NCBI RefSeq assembly: GCF_900103845.1 | Contig: NZ_FNIJ01000020.1 | Coordinates: 59,978 to 123,977, forward strand | Direction of reading: 5' to 3' | Length of the DNA: 64,000 nucleotides | Source of the DNA: Pseudomonas jinjuensis | Lineage (GTDB): Bacteria; Pseudomonadota; Gammaproteobacteria; Pseudomonadales; Pseudomonadaceae | In this document: positions 52,380 through 60,966 of the stretch, one piece after another | How the letters are laid out: every line of letters starts with the position of its first letter | Position numbering within the stretch: the stretch's first letter is position 1 | Notes under the pieces: generated by a model | The model's database searches: none | Seen by the model: the letters and a program-made list of their open reading frames with translations, nothing else | What the model was told of the DNA's origin: nothing | Translations under genes and position numbers: made by a program

Positions 52380-53633
52380 ATGTTCAGACCTCTTTCCGTT
52401 TACATCGGGACGCGCTACACCCGCGCCAGGCGTCGCAGCCACTTCATCTCCTTCATTTCCCTGACTTCCATGATCGGCCTCGCCCTCGGCGTGCTGGTGA
52501 TGATCGTGGTGCTGTCGGTCATGAACGGCTTCGACCACGAGATGCGCACCCGCGTCCTCGGCATGGTGCCGCACGCCACCATCGAGTCCTACCAGCCGAT
52601 CCAGGACTGGCGCGCCCTCGGCGAACAGATCCGCAAGGAACACCCGAACGTCGTGCAGGTGGCGCCCTTCATCCAGTTGCAGGGCCTGCTCAGCCACGCC
52701 GGCGTGGTGCAGAAGGTGCTGATCAATGCGGTGGACCCCGCCGAGGAGAGCAAGGTTTCGATCATCGGCGACTTCTTCCGCGAGGGCAGCCTGGCGAGCC
52801 TGAAGTCCGGCGAGTTCGGCATCCTGATCGGCGACAAGGCGGCGGCCAACCTCGGCGTCAAGGTCGGCGACAAGATCACCTTCGTCGCCCCGGAGGTCTC
52901 GGTGACCCCGGCGGGGATGTTCCCGCGCATGAAGCGCTTCACCGTGGCCGGCATCTTCCACGTCGGCGCCGGCGAGCTGGACGGCTACGTGGCGATGGTC
53001 CACGTCGACGACGCCGCGCGCATGCGCCGCCTGAAGGAAGGCGAGGTCGAGGGCCTGCGGCTGAAGCTCGACGACCTGTTCCAGGCGCCGCAGACCGCCT
53101 GGGAAATCGCCCGCACCCTGAAGGGCAACGACTACTACGCCCGCGACTGGACGCGCAGCCACGGCAACCTGTACCAGGCGATCCGCATGGAGAAGTCGAT
53201 GATCGGCCTGCTGCTGCTGCTGATCGTCGCGGTGGCGGCGTTCAACATCATTTCCACCCTGGTCATGGTGGTCACCGACAAGAAGGCGGACATCGCCATC
53301 CTGCGCACCCTCGGCGCCACGCCGGGGCAGATCATGGCGACCTTCATGGTCCAGGGCACGGTGATCGGCGTGGTCGGCACCCTCATCGGCGGTGTGCTCG
53401 GCATCCTCGCCGCGCTCAACGTCAGCGGCGCCATCGCCGCGCTGGAGCGGCTGATCGGCCACAAGTTCCTCAACGCGGACGTCTACTTCATCGATTACCT
53501 GCCCTCGCAGCTGATGCGCGAGGACGTGATCCTGGTCTGCGGCGCCGCGCTGGTCCTGAGTTTCTTCGCCACCCTGTATCCGGCCTGGCGTGCCGCGCGC
53601 ACCCAGCCCGCGGAGGCATTGCGTTATGAGTGA
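52380..53633 (+). CDS. lolC: Lipoprotein-releasing ABC transporter permease LolC
   Basis: This 417-residue permease has an N-terminal membrane helix ([24 protein letters not shown]), a large periplasmic MacB-like domain and three C-terminal helices. With LolD and LolE it extracts outer-membrane lipoproteins from the inner membrane and passes them to LolA. The ATG at 52380 is the LolC/E-type start MFRPLSV. It overlaps lolD by 8 bp. Several blocks are identical at the DNA level to lolE. Confidence 0.95.
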   Translation: MFRPLSVYIGTRYTRARRRSHFISFISLTSMIGLALGVLVMIVVLSVMNGFDHEMRTRVLGMVPHATIESYQPIQDWRALGEQIRKEHPNVVQVAPFIQLQGLLSHAGVVQKVLINAVDPAEESKVSIIGDFFREGSLASLKSGEFGILIGDKAAANLGVKVGDKITFVAPEVSVTPAGMFPRMKRFTVAGIFHVGAGELDGYVAMVHVDDAARMRRLKEGEVEGLRLKLDDLFQAPQTAWEIARTLKGNDYYARDWTRSHGNLYQAIRMEKSMIGLLLLLIVAVAAFNIISTLVMVVTDKKADIAILRTLGATPGQIMATFMVQGTVIGVVGTLIGGVLGILAALNVSGAIAALERLIGHKFLNADVYFIDYLPSQLMREDVILVCGAALVLSFFATLYPAWRAARTQPAEALRYE

Positions 53634-54309
53634 CAAAGCAGTCCTGAGCTGCCGCGACCTGGTCAAGAGCTACGACGAGGGGCCGCAGTCGGTCGAAGTG
53701 CTGTCCGGCGTGCAGCTGGAACTGTTCCCCGGCGAGCGGGTGGCCATCGTCGGCAGCTCCGGTTCCGGCAAGAGCACCCTGCTGAACATGCTCGGCGGCC
53801 TGGACACGCCGAGCCGCGGCAGCGTCTGGCTGGCCGGCGAGGAGCTGTCCGCGCTGAACGAGAAGAACCGCGGCCTGCTGCGCAACCGCGCGCTGGGCTT
53901 CGTCTACCAGTTCCACCACCTGCTGCCGGAATTCACCGCGCTGGAGAACGTCTGCATGCCGCTGCTGATCGGCAAGGCGTCGATCGCCGAGGCCCGCGAG
54001 CGCGCCTCGGCGCTGCTGGAGCGGGTAGGGCTGAAGCACCGCCTGCAGCACAAGCCGGCCGAACTCTCCGGCGGCGAGCGCCAGCGCGTGGCCATCGCTC
54101 GCGCGCTGGTCAACAACCCGCAGCTGGTGCTGCTCGACGAACCCACCGGCAACCTCGACCAGCACACCGCCCACGGCATCCAGGAACTGATGATGGAGCT
54201 GTCGCAGTCGCTGCGTACCGCCTTCCTGGTGGTGACCCACGACCTGCACCTGGCGGAGCAGATGGACCGGGTGCTGAAGCTGGAAGACGGCCGCCTGATC
54301 GCGGCCTGA
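53626..54309 (+). CDS. lolD: Lipoprotein-releasing ABC transporter ATP-binding protein LolD
   Basis: This 227-residue ATPase has Walker [14 protein letters not shown], the LolD-specific [18 protein letters not shown], signature [15 protein letters not shown] and Walker [13 protein letters not shown]. It powers LolCE. The start overlaps the lolC stop by 8 bp, and lolE follows 10 bp after the stop. Confidence 0.97.
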   Translation: MSDKAVLSCRDLVKSYDEGPQSVEVLSGVQLELFPGERVAIVGSSGSGKSTLLNMLGGLDTPSRGSVWLAGEELSALNEKNRGLLRNRALGFVYQFHHLLPEFTALENVCMPLLIGKASIAEARERASALLERVGLKHRLQHKPAELSGGERQRVAIARALVNNPQLVLLDEPTGNLDQHTAHGIQELMMELSQSLRTAFLVVTHDLHLAEQMDRVLKLEDGRLIAA

Positions 54310-54319
54310 GAAGGACCCC

Positions 54320-55567
54320 ATGTTCAGACCTCTTTCCGTCTTCATCGGCACCCGCTACACCCGGGCCAAGCGGCGCAACCACTACATCTCCTTCATCTCG
54401 CTGACCTCGATGATCGGCCTGGCCCTCGGCGTGCTGGCGATGATCGTGGTGCTGTCGGTGATGAACGGGTTCCAGAAGGAAATGCGCTCGCGCATCCTCG
54501 GCATGGTGCCGCACGCGGTGCTGCAATCCACCGGCGGGCCGCTGGACGACTGGCGCGCCGTGGCGGAGCAGGCATCGAAGCAGCCGCAGGTGGTCGGCGC
54601 GGTGCCCTTCACCCAGCTCGACGGCATGCTCTCCTATAAAGGCCTGATGCAGCCCATCGAGGTGAACGGCGTCGACCCGCAACTGGAGCCGCAGGTCTCG
54701 ATCATCGGCCAGCACATCGTCCAGGGCAGCCTGGATGCCTTGAAGGCCGGCGAGTACGGGGTGGTGATCGGCGAGATCACCGCGCGGCGCTTCCACCTCA
54801 ACGTCGGCGACAGCCTGCTGCTGATCGTTCCCGAGGCCAGCTCCGCGCCCGGCGGCATCACCCCGCGCATGCAGCGGCTGAGCGTGGTCGGCGTGTTCAA
54901 GGTCGGCGCCGAGTTGGACAGCACCCTGGCGCTAATCCACGTCGACGACGCCGCGCACCTGCTGCGCTGGCAGCCAGGCCAGGTGCAGAGCGTGCGCATC
55001 GCCCTGAAGGACCTGTTCCAGGCGCCGGAAATCGGCGCTCAGATCGCCGCCGGTCTTGGCAGCGGCTACCGCTCGGTGGACTGGACCCACACCCAGGGCA
55101 GCCTGTTCAGCGCGATGAAGATGGAAAAGACCATGATCGGCCTGCTGCTGCTGCTGATCGTCGCGGTGGCGGCGTTCAACATCATCGCCACGCTGATCAT
55201 GGTGGTCGCCGACAAGCGCTCGGACATCGCCATCCTCCGCACCCTCGGCGCCACGCCGCGGCAGATCATGAGCATCTTCATGGTCCAGGGCACGGTGATC
55301 GGCGTGGTCGGCACCCTCATCGGCGGTGTGCTCGGCGTGCTCGCCGCGTTCAACGTCACCACCCTGGTGTCGACCCTGGAGAAGCTGGCCGGCACGCAGA
55401 TCTTCAGTTCCGACGTCTACTTCATCAATTACCTGCCCACCGACGTGCAGGCGCTGGACGTGGTGCTGATCTGCGGCGCGGCGCTGCTGATGAGCTTCCT
55501 CGCCACGCTCTACCCGGCCTGGCGCGCGGCCTCCACCCAGCCGGCGGAATCGCTGCGCTACGAATGA
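54320..55567 (+). CDS. lolE: Lipoprotein-releasing ABC transporter permease LolE
   Basis: This 415-residue permease is paralogous to LolC, with the same topology. The N-terminus [19 protein letters not shown] and the C-terminal membrane block are shared with LolC, while the periplasmic domain differs. LolE is the lipoprotein-binding partner. AAGGA precedes the ATG. It is the last gene of lolCDE and is followed by a strong terminator. Confidence 0.95.
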   Translation: MFRPLSVFIGTRYTRAKRRNHYISFISLTSMIGLALGVLAMIVVLSVMNGFQKEMRSRILGMVPHAVLQSTGGPLDDWRAVAEQASKQPQVVGAVPFTQLDGMLSYKGLMQPIEVNGVDPQLEPQVSIIGQHIVQGSLDALKAGEYGVVIGEITARRFHLNVGDSLLLIVPEASSAPGGITPRMQRLSVVGVFKVGAELDSTLALIHVDDAAHLLRWQPGQVQSVRIALKDLFQAPEIGAQIAAGLGSGYRSVDWTHTQGSLFSAMKMEKTMIGLLLLLIVAVAAFNIIATLIMVVADKRSDIAILRTLGATPRQIMSIFMVQGTVIGVVGTLIGGVLGVLAAFNVTTLVSTLEKLAGTQIFSSDVYFINYLPTDVQALDVVLICGAALLMSFLATLYPAWRAASTQPAESLRYE

Positions 55568-55596
55568 AAGAAGCCGCCGAAAGGCGGCTTTCTTCT
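55566..55596 (+). terminator. Intrinsic terminator of lolCDE
   Basis: Perfect arms AAGCCGCC (55571-55578) and GGCGGCTT (55583-55590) enclose a GAAA tetraloop, followed by TCTTCTG. Confidence 0.85.
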
Positions 55597-55711
55597 GTGG
55601 ACGGTCTGTTCGCGAGCGAGAGGGGCGTGGATTTGATCCAAAGAAGTATTTCCTTCCCGGCACATGGGGCTAAGGTTGACCGACACGTCACACGAGTCCG
55701 CTGAAGCCACC

Positions 55712-58000
55712 ATGCCCTCCCAACAGCGCCGCGTCGTCCTGCCCAACGGGCTGTGCGCGACTCTCGTTCACATGCCGGATGCGCCGCGTGCGGCGGCGTT
55801 GCTGCGGGTTGGCGCGGGCAGCCACGATGAGCCGGAGGGTTATCCGGGGCTGGCGCATTTCCTCGAACACCTGGTGTTTCTCGGCGGTGCCGGTTATCGC
55901 GACAGTGAGCGGCTGATGCCCTGGGTACAGGGCCGGGGCGGGCGGCTCAATGCCAGCACCCGGGCGCGGACGACCGATTATTTCTTCGAAATGCCATTCG
56001 ATGCGCTTGGCGAGGGGCTGGCGCGGCTGGTCGACATGCTGGCGGAACCGATCCTGGCTGTGCCTGCGCAACTCGCCGAGCGCGAGGTGCTGGAGGCCGA
56101 GTTCGTTGCCCGTTCCACGGACCCCGACACCCTGATCGACGCTGCCCTGACCCTGGGCTTGCCCCACGGTCATCCCTCGCGCCGTTTCGTCGCCGGGCGG
56201 CGAGCGAGTCTGGTGGTGGAGGAAGAGGCGTTCCAGAACGCGCTGCATGGTTTTCACCAGAGGCTCTACCGCGCGGCCAACATGTGCCTGTGGTTGCAGG
56301 GACCGCAGCCGCTGGATGAGCTGGAGGCGCTGGCCGAGCGTGAAGCCGGCTCGTTGCCGCAGGGCGCGGGCGTCCAGTCCGCTGCCAGCGAATCCCTGCT
56401 GCCCCTGGCCGGCGAGGACCTGCAATTGCGCCTGCCCGGCGTGCCCCGGCTGGTGCTGGCCTTCGCTCTCGATGGCGTGGTGGGCGAGGGCGGGCCGCTG
56501 CTGGAAAGACTCGGGGGCTGGCTGGCCGACGAGGCTCACGGATCGCTGCTGGCCCATCTCGGCCAGGCGGGGCTATGCGACAGCGCGCGGCTCCGGCTCA
56601 GCAACTTCGCTGCTGGCCAGGCGCTGCTGCGTTTCGATTTCGAGCTGGCCGAGACTTCCGCTGCCGAGGCGGTCGAAGCAGCATTCCTCGGCTGGCTGGC
56701 GGCACTGCGAAAACTCCCGCCAGAAGGTCTGGCCGCCGCGCCCATCGATGAGCCGGGCGGCGTGCTGGAGCAGCTTCAGCGCCGTGTGCGGACCACGAAT
56801 GAGTCGGCGTGGCTCGACCAGTTGCAGGAGTCGCGGCTGATCCGCCTGCTGGCTGCCGAATCGGTCCGAGGCGAATCGCTGACCTCTGCCGGCTTCGCCC
56901 TGGAAGTTGCGCGCAGTCCGCGTCATCCCGCGAATCCGTTGCACTCGGCTGAATGGACTTTCACTCCGGCCCGATCTGCCGGAAGCAGCGTGCCAGGAGC
57001 GTTGCACCTGCGCTGGCGCTTTGCGCAGCCCCCGGAACGGCAAGCCTTCCTCGTCGCCCGGCAGGCCCTGCGCCCGCTGGCCGGGTTGGCGCGGCGCGAG
57101 AACGCCACTCTGGACCTTGAAGGCATCGACGGTGACTGGGCTCTGCTGCTGTCGGGGCCGAAGGATCGCCTGGCCGCGCTGGCCGCCAGCGCCATCGAAA
57201 CGCTGCGCAATCCTCCCGCCACGGTGGTGGAGCAGGGCGCGCGTCTGCTCTGTGGCGAATGCCTTCGTCGAGCGAGTGAAATGCCGATCCGCCAGTTGCT
57301 CGGCCTCTTGCCGCAGACACTGGCCGGAGAGGGCGAGGCGCCGCCCGACTGGCTGACTGCCCGCTGGGATGCGCTGGCCATGGACGCCGAACTTCCCGCA
57401 AACATTCCCGGGCGACCAACCGCCACAGCGCTGCCGCCACGCACCGGCCAGGCCGGCCGCCACATTAAGGTGCTGGAGATTCCCGGCGAGGCTGCGCTGC
57501 TGCTGTTCTGCCCACTGGCATCGCGCGCTGCGGCGGACGAAGCCACGTGGCGCCTGTTGGCCCGCGTGCTGGAGCCGGCGTTCCATCATTGGCTGCGCGG
57601 CGAGCGGCAACTGGCCTATGCGCTGTATTGTGGCTTCCGCCAGATCGGCGGGCGGCGCGGGATTCTGTTCGCAGTGCAATCGCCGTTGCTGTCGGCGGTG
57701 GAACTGCAGGCCGAGGTGGACTGCTTCCTCCAGCGCCAGGGCGCGGCGCTGCGCCTGCTCGACCCCCAGCGCATCGATGGCCTGCGCGAGCCGCTGGCCG
57801 CTGAAATGGCGAAAGCGCCGGGCGACTTCGCAGGCCGTGTGCAGCAAGCCTGGGATGATCGTCTGGCCGGTGTCGCCGCGAATCACCGCGCTGCCATGGC
57901 AAGTGCGCTGAATACCCTGACCGCCAGCGAATTGTGCGCCGCCCACTCGGCGCTGATGTCCGCCCAGGGCGGCCACTGGCTGCTGCTCGGCCGCGCCTGA
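55712..58000 (+). CDS. pqqF: PQQ biosynthesis-associated M16 metallopeptidase PqqF
   Basis: This 762-residue zinc peptidase of the M16 family has the inverted zinc motif HFLEH (49-53) in GLAHFLEHLVFLGG and the distal Glu in EREVLEAEF. The rest is the usual four-domain arrangement with divergent C-terminal halves. PqqF with PqqG is thought to cut the crosslinked PqqA peptide during PQQ synthesis. The ATG at 55712 gives a canonical start; earlier in-frame codons lack a ribosome site. The rest of the pqq operon is not here. Neighbours (porin, FIST protein, ErcS'-like kinase) match the PAO1 order I recall. Confidence 0.88.
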   Translation: MPSQQRRVVLPNGLCATLVHMPDAPRAAALLRVGAGSHDEPEGYPGLAHFLEHLVFLGGAGYRDSERLMPWVQGRGGRLNASTRARTTDYFFEMPFDALGEGLARLVDMLAEPILAVPAQLAEREVLEAEFVARSTDPDTLIDAALTLGLPHGHPSRRFVAGRRASLVVEEEAFQNALHGFHQRLYRAANMCLWLQGPQPLDELEALAEREAGSLPQGAGVQSAASESLLPLAGEDLQLRLPGVPRLVLAFALDGVVGEGGPLLERLGGWLADEAHGSLLAHLGQAGLCDSARLRLSNFAAGQALLRFDFELAETSAAEAVEAAFLGWLAALRKLPPEGLAAAPIDEPGGVLEQLQRRVRTTNESAWLDQLQESRLIRLLAAESVRGESLTSAGFALEVARSPRHPANPLHSAEWTFTPARSAGSSVPGALHLRWRFAQPPERQAFLVARQALRPLAGLARRENATLDLEGIDGDWALLLSGPKDRLAALAASAIETLRNPPATVVEQGARLLCGECLRRASEMPIRQLLGLLPQTLAGEGEAPPDWLTARWDALAMDAELPANIPGRPTATALPPRTGQAGRHIKVLEIPGEAALLLFCPLASRAAADEATWRLLARVLEPAFHHWLRGERQLAYALYCGFRQIGGRRGILFAVQSPLLSAVELQAEVDCFLQRQGAALRLLDPQRIDGLREPLAAEMAKAPGDFAGRVQQAWDDRLAGVAANHRAAMASALNTLTASELCAAHSALMSAQGGHWLLLGRA

Positions 58001-58313
58001 ACCTCCTTCTTTCGAAGCAGGGTGCCGTCCGCGAGACGGTGCCACTCCCGACTTTTGCCTTACGCCTTGTGGTGCGACCCGCAACGGTCTTCTCCGGTAC
58101 TGGTCCGGCGGTCGCGACCACCCGCGACCACCCGCGACCAACGCCACGCGCCCTTGGTCGGGGCGGTCGCAGAGCCTTGCGCAGCGCTCCCGCAAGACCC
58201 CCGCAAAGCCAGTGAAACCGGCGCCAAAGCAGCATATGGCGCGGCTTTCCGCGTTTCGATAATCGCCTCCGCTACGACTGAACCGCAGTCGTTGTTTCCA
58301 CGCGGAGAGCGCC
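58001..58313. other. Non-coding gap between pqqF and the porin gene
   Basis: No gene is visible in these 313 bp. Three direct copies of a CGACCACCCG-type 10-mer lie near 58115-58142. A 6-bp inverted repeat, CGACTG-N5-CAGTCG, at 58275-58291 lies 23-39 bp before the porin ATG and could be an operator. GATAAT at about 58256 is a -10 candidate without a good -35, so activator-dependent transcription of the porin is possible. Confidence 0.4.
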
Positions 58314-59513
58314 ATGAACAAGAACAACATCGCCGTTCGCCAGCTACTGCCGCTGGCACTGGCCACCCTGGCCCTGTCTTCACTGGCCAGCGGGGCCTAC
58401 GCCGACATCATGCTGTACGACAAGGACGACACCACCTTCTCCACCGACGGCTACTTCAACGCCTTCTACGTCAACAGCGACGTGGAACGTAACGGCGAAA
58501 CCTTCGACCGCCGCCAGTCGCGGGTGAAGATGGGCTTCCTGCCGAACTACATCGGTTTCAACTTCGGCAGGAAGGTCGACGACCTGACCCTCACCGGGCG
58601 TTCCTCGTTCTGGGTGACCATCAACGACAGCGAGCAGGACGGCACCGCCACCGCCATCGACGTGCGGCAGTTCTACGGCAACGTCGCCGGCGACTGGGGC
58701 GAGGTGCTGATCGGCAAGGATTTCGGTCTGTTCTCGCGCTCCAACATCTTCCTCGACGAACTGCTCGCCGGCTTCGGCAACAACAGCGACACCCTCGGCC
58801 TGGTGGATGGCAAGGGCGTGTCCTTCGGCAATATCGGCACCGGCTACCCGTACCCGTTCCCCACCTCGCAGATCACCTATCGTAACAACAACCTGCTGGA
58901 AGGCCTGCGCGTCGCCGTGGGCATCATGGACCCGATCGACACCAACCAGATCGACAAGGACGCCAGCGACGGCCTGGACGACAAGGCCTACCAGGACAAT
59001 CCGCGCTACGAGAGCGAGGTCAGCTACCAGTTCGACCTCGCCGGCGCGCAGATCTACAGCTGGGTCAACGGCGGCTATCAGACCTCGAAGAACACCAGCG
59101 ACGAGGTCGACAACGTCACTTCCAAGGGCCTGGGCTACGGCATCCAGGCGAAGATGGGCGGATGGTCGCTGACCGGCTCGGGCTTCACCGCCAAGGGCAT
59201 CAACCCCTTCTTCACCAACAACGCCGGCGAGGCCGCGCTGCGCGAGGTGGACAGCCGCGGTGTGCTGCTGCAGGGCTCCTACAGCTGGGGCAGGAACCGC
59301 GTGGCGCTGTCCTTCGGCGAAACCCGCGACGACGGCAACGGCCTGGGCAGCCCGGCCGACGATTCCACCAGGGGCATCGCCTACTTCCGCACCATCAACG
59401 ACAACCTCAAGCTCGTCGCCGAGTACAACCAGTTCGAGATCGACGGACGCAAGGGTTCAACCCTCAGCGAGGACACCGATACCCTCGCCGTCGGCGCGGT
59501 CCTGAACTGGTAA
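58314..59513 (+). CDS. Gram-negative porin (outer-membrane beta-barrel)
   Basis: This 399-residue protein has a signal peptide (about 1-31, cut after SGAYA) and a 16-strand porin-like barrel: alternating aromatic and polar residues, DGYFNAFYVNSD, and a C-terminal strand ending DTLAVGAVLNW with the terminal aromatic residue needed for BAM insertion. The loop around YPYPFPTSQ may be part of the constriction region. GGAGAG precedes the ATG. Its place beside pqqF suggests uptake of a substrate of periplasmic PQQ dehydrogenases; this is inference. Confidence 0.88.
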   Translation: MNKNNIAVRQLLPLALATLALSSLASGAYADIMLYDKDDTTFSTDGYFNAFYVNSDVERNGETFDRRQSRVKMGFLPNYIGFNFGRKVDDLTLTGRSSFWVTINDSEQDGTATAIDVRQFYGNVAGDWGEVLIGKDFGLFSRSNIFLDELLAGFGNNSDTLGLVDGKGVSFGNIGTGYPYPFPTSQITYRNNNLLEGLRVAVGIMDPIDTNQIDKDASDGLDDKAYQDNPRYESEVSYQFDLAGAQIYSWVNGGYQTSKNTSDEVDNVTSKGLGYGIQAKMGGWSLTGSGFTAKGINPFFTNNAGEAALREVDSRGVLLQGSYSWGRNRVALSFGETRDDGNGLGSPADDSTRGIAYFRTINDNLKLVAEYNQFEIDGRKGSTLSEDTDTLAVGAVLNW

Positions 59514-59539
59514 TCCCGGGCTCCTTTGGCTCCACTTCG

Positions 59540-59572
59540 GCGGGTCGGCCTTCGGGTCGCCCGCTTTTTTTG
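59540..59572 (+). terminator. Intrinsic terminator of the porin gene
   Basis: A GC-rich hairpin (GCGGG ... CCCGC, with inner pairs around a TTCG loop, 59540-59564) is followed by seven T. Confidence 0.85.
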
Positions 59573-59612
59573 CTATGGGGCCGCTCCATCTGCTGTGAGT
59601 GGAAGGAGGCTC

Positions 59613-59700
59613 CTGCAGGAGCGGGCCATGCCCGCGATCAGCATGCCAGGCTGCGCCGAAACACCGGCAGGGCGAGGTTCGCGAGCAAGCTCGCTCCTGC
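59613..59700. repeat. Composite REP pair
   Basis: A forward GGAGCGGGCCATGCCCGCGA element (about 59617-59636) faces an inverted TTCGCGAGCAAGCTCGCTCC element (59678-59700). The pair combines two different REP families around a 40-nt spacer. Confidence 0.65.
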
Positions 59701-59808
59701 GGCATTCCACTACTTTCGAAGGTGCCCGGCGCGACCCAAGTAGCATGGGGCCGGCAGCGGCGGCTTCGTAGAATACGGACGTCGAGATCCTGACTTGAGC
59801 ACCATGCC

Positions 59809-60966
59809 ATGCACGAAACACAGGAGGTCGTTCGCGGCATGTCCAGCGCCCGCGACGTCGAGGAAGTCGCGCAGGACCTGGCGCGCCAGCTGATCCATCC
59901 GCATCTCGGCTTCGTGCTGTTCTTCTGCTCCGCCGAGTACGACCTGCCGGCGCTGGCCGCCGCGCTGGAGCAGTACTTCGGCGGCATCGACCTGGTCGGC
60001 TGCACCACCGCCGGCGAGATCACCCCGCAGGGGTATGGCCGTGGCTGCGTCACGGCGGTGGGCTTCGACCTGCGCAGTTTCTCCATAGCCAGCGCGCTGA
60101 TCGATGAGATGGACCGCTTCGGTCTGATCGACGCGCAACAGGTGGTCGAGTCGCTGGTGGCCGACTGCCGCAGCAGCGGGCTGGCGCCGATCAAGGGGCA
60201 CAGCTTCGCCCTGACCCTGCTCGACGGGCTTTCCAGTCGCGAGGAAGTGGTGCTCGCCGCGCTCGGCGCCGCCCTTGGCGCCATTCCGCACTTCGGCGGT
60301 TCGGCCGGCGACGACAATCACCTGACCCACACCCACGTCTACTACCGCGGGCAGTTCCACACCGGCGCCGCGGTGGTGGTGCTGGTCAACACCTGGCTGG
60401 ACTTCGAGGTCTTCACCACCCAGCACGTGGTGCCGTGCGGCGAAAAGCTGGTGGTGACCCGGGCCGACAGCGCCAGTCGCCGGGTCTTCGAACTGAATGC
60501 CGAACCGGCGGCGCTGGAGTATGCCCGGCTGGTCGGCGTGCCGCTGGAGGCGCTCGACTTCGCGCTGTTCGCCGCCCATCCGCTGGCGGTACGGATCAAG
60601 GACCAGTACTACGTGCGCTCGATCCAGCAGGTCAACGACGATCTCAGCCTGACCTTCTACTGCGCGGTGGAGAACGGCATCGTCCTCACCGCGATGGGCA
60701 CCGGGCCGCTGCTGCCCAACTTGCAGACGCAGTTCCAGCGCCTGCACGAACGCCTCGGACCGCCGCTGCTGACCATCGGCTGCGACTGCTGCCTGCGTCG
60801 CCTGGAGCTGGAGGTCGCCAACGGCACCGCGGCCACTTCCGCGTTTCTCCGCCGCCAGCAGGTGATCGGTTTCAACACCTACGGAGAGCAATTCAATGGC
60901 ATGCACATCAACCAGACCTTCACTGGCGTCGCCATTGGCCATCCCCGGGGCAACGGCGGACGCTGA
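59809..60966 (+). CDS. FIST domain protein (FIST_N + FIST_C)
   Basis: This 385-residue cytoplasmic protein has a FIST N domain (about 25-215; LVGCTTAGEITPQGY and FGGSAGDDN) and a FIST C domain (about 230-370; FAAHPLAVRI, LTIGCDCCLRR, FNTYGEQFNGMHINQT). FIST proteins are predicted small-ligand sensors, possibly of amino acids, attached to signalling systems. The hybrid kinase gene starts inside its 3' end and overlaps by 71 bp, which strongly suggests they work together. No signal peptide or membrane segment. Confidence 0.9.
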   Translation: MHETQEVVRGMSSARDVEEVAQDLARQLIHPHLGFVLFFCSAEYDLPALAAALEQYFGGIDLVGCTTAGEITPQGYGRGCVTAVGFDLRSFSIASALIDEMDRFGLIDAQQVVESLVADCRSSGLAPIKGHSFALTLLDGLSSREEVVLAALGAALGAIPHFGGSAGDDNHLTHTHVYYRGQFHTGAAVVVLVNTWLDFEVFTTQHVVPCGEKLVVTRADSASRRVFELNAEPAALEYARLVGVPLEALDFALFAAHPLAVRIKDQYYVRSIQQVNDDLSLTFYCAVENGIVLTAMGTGPLLPNLQTQFQRLHERLGPPLLTIGCDCCLRRLELEVANGTAATSAFLRRQQVIGFNTYGEQFNGMHINQTFTGVAIGHPRGNGGR

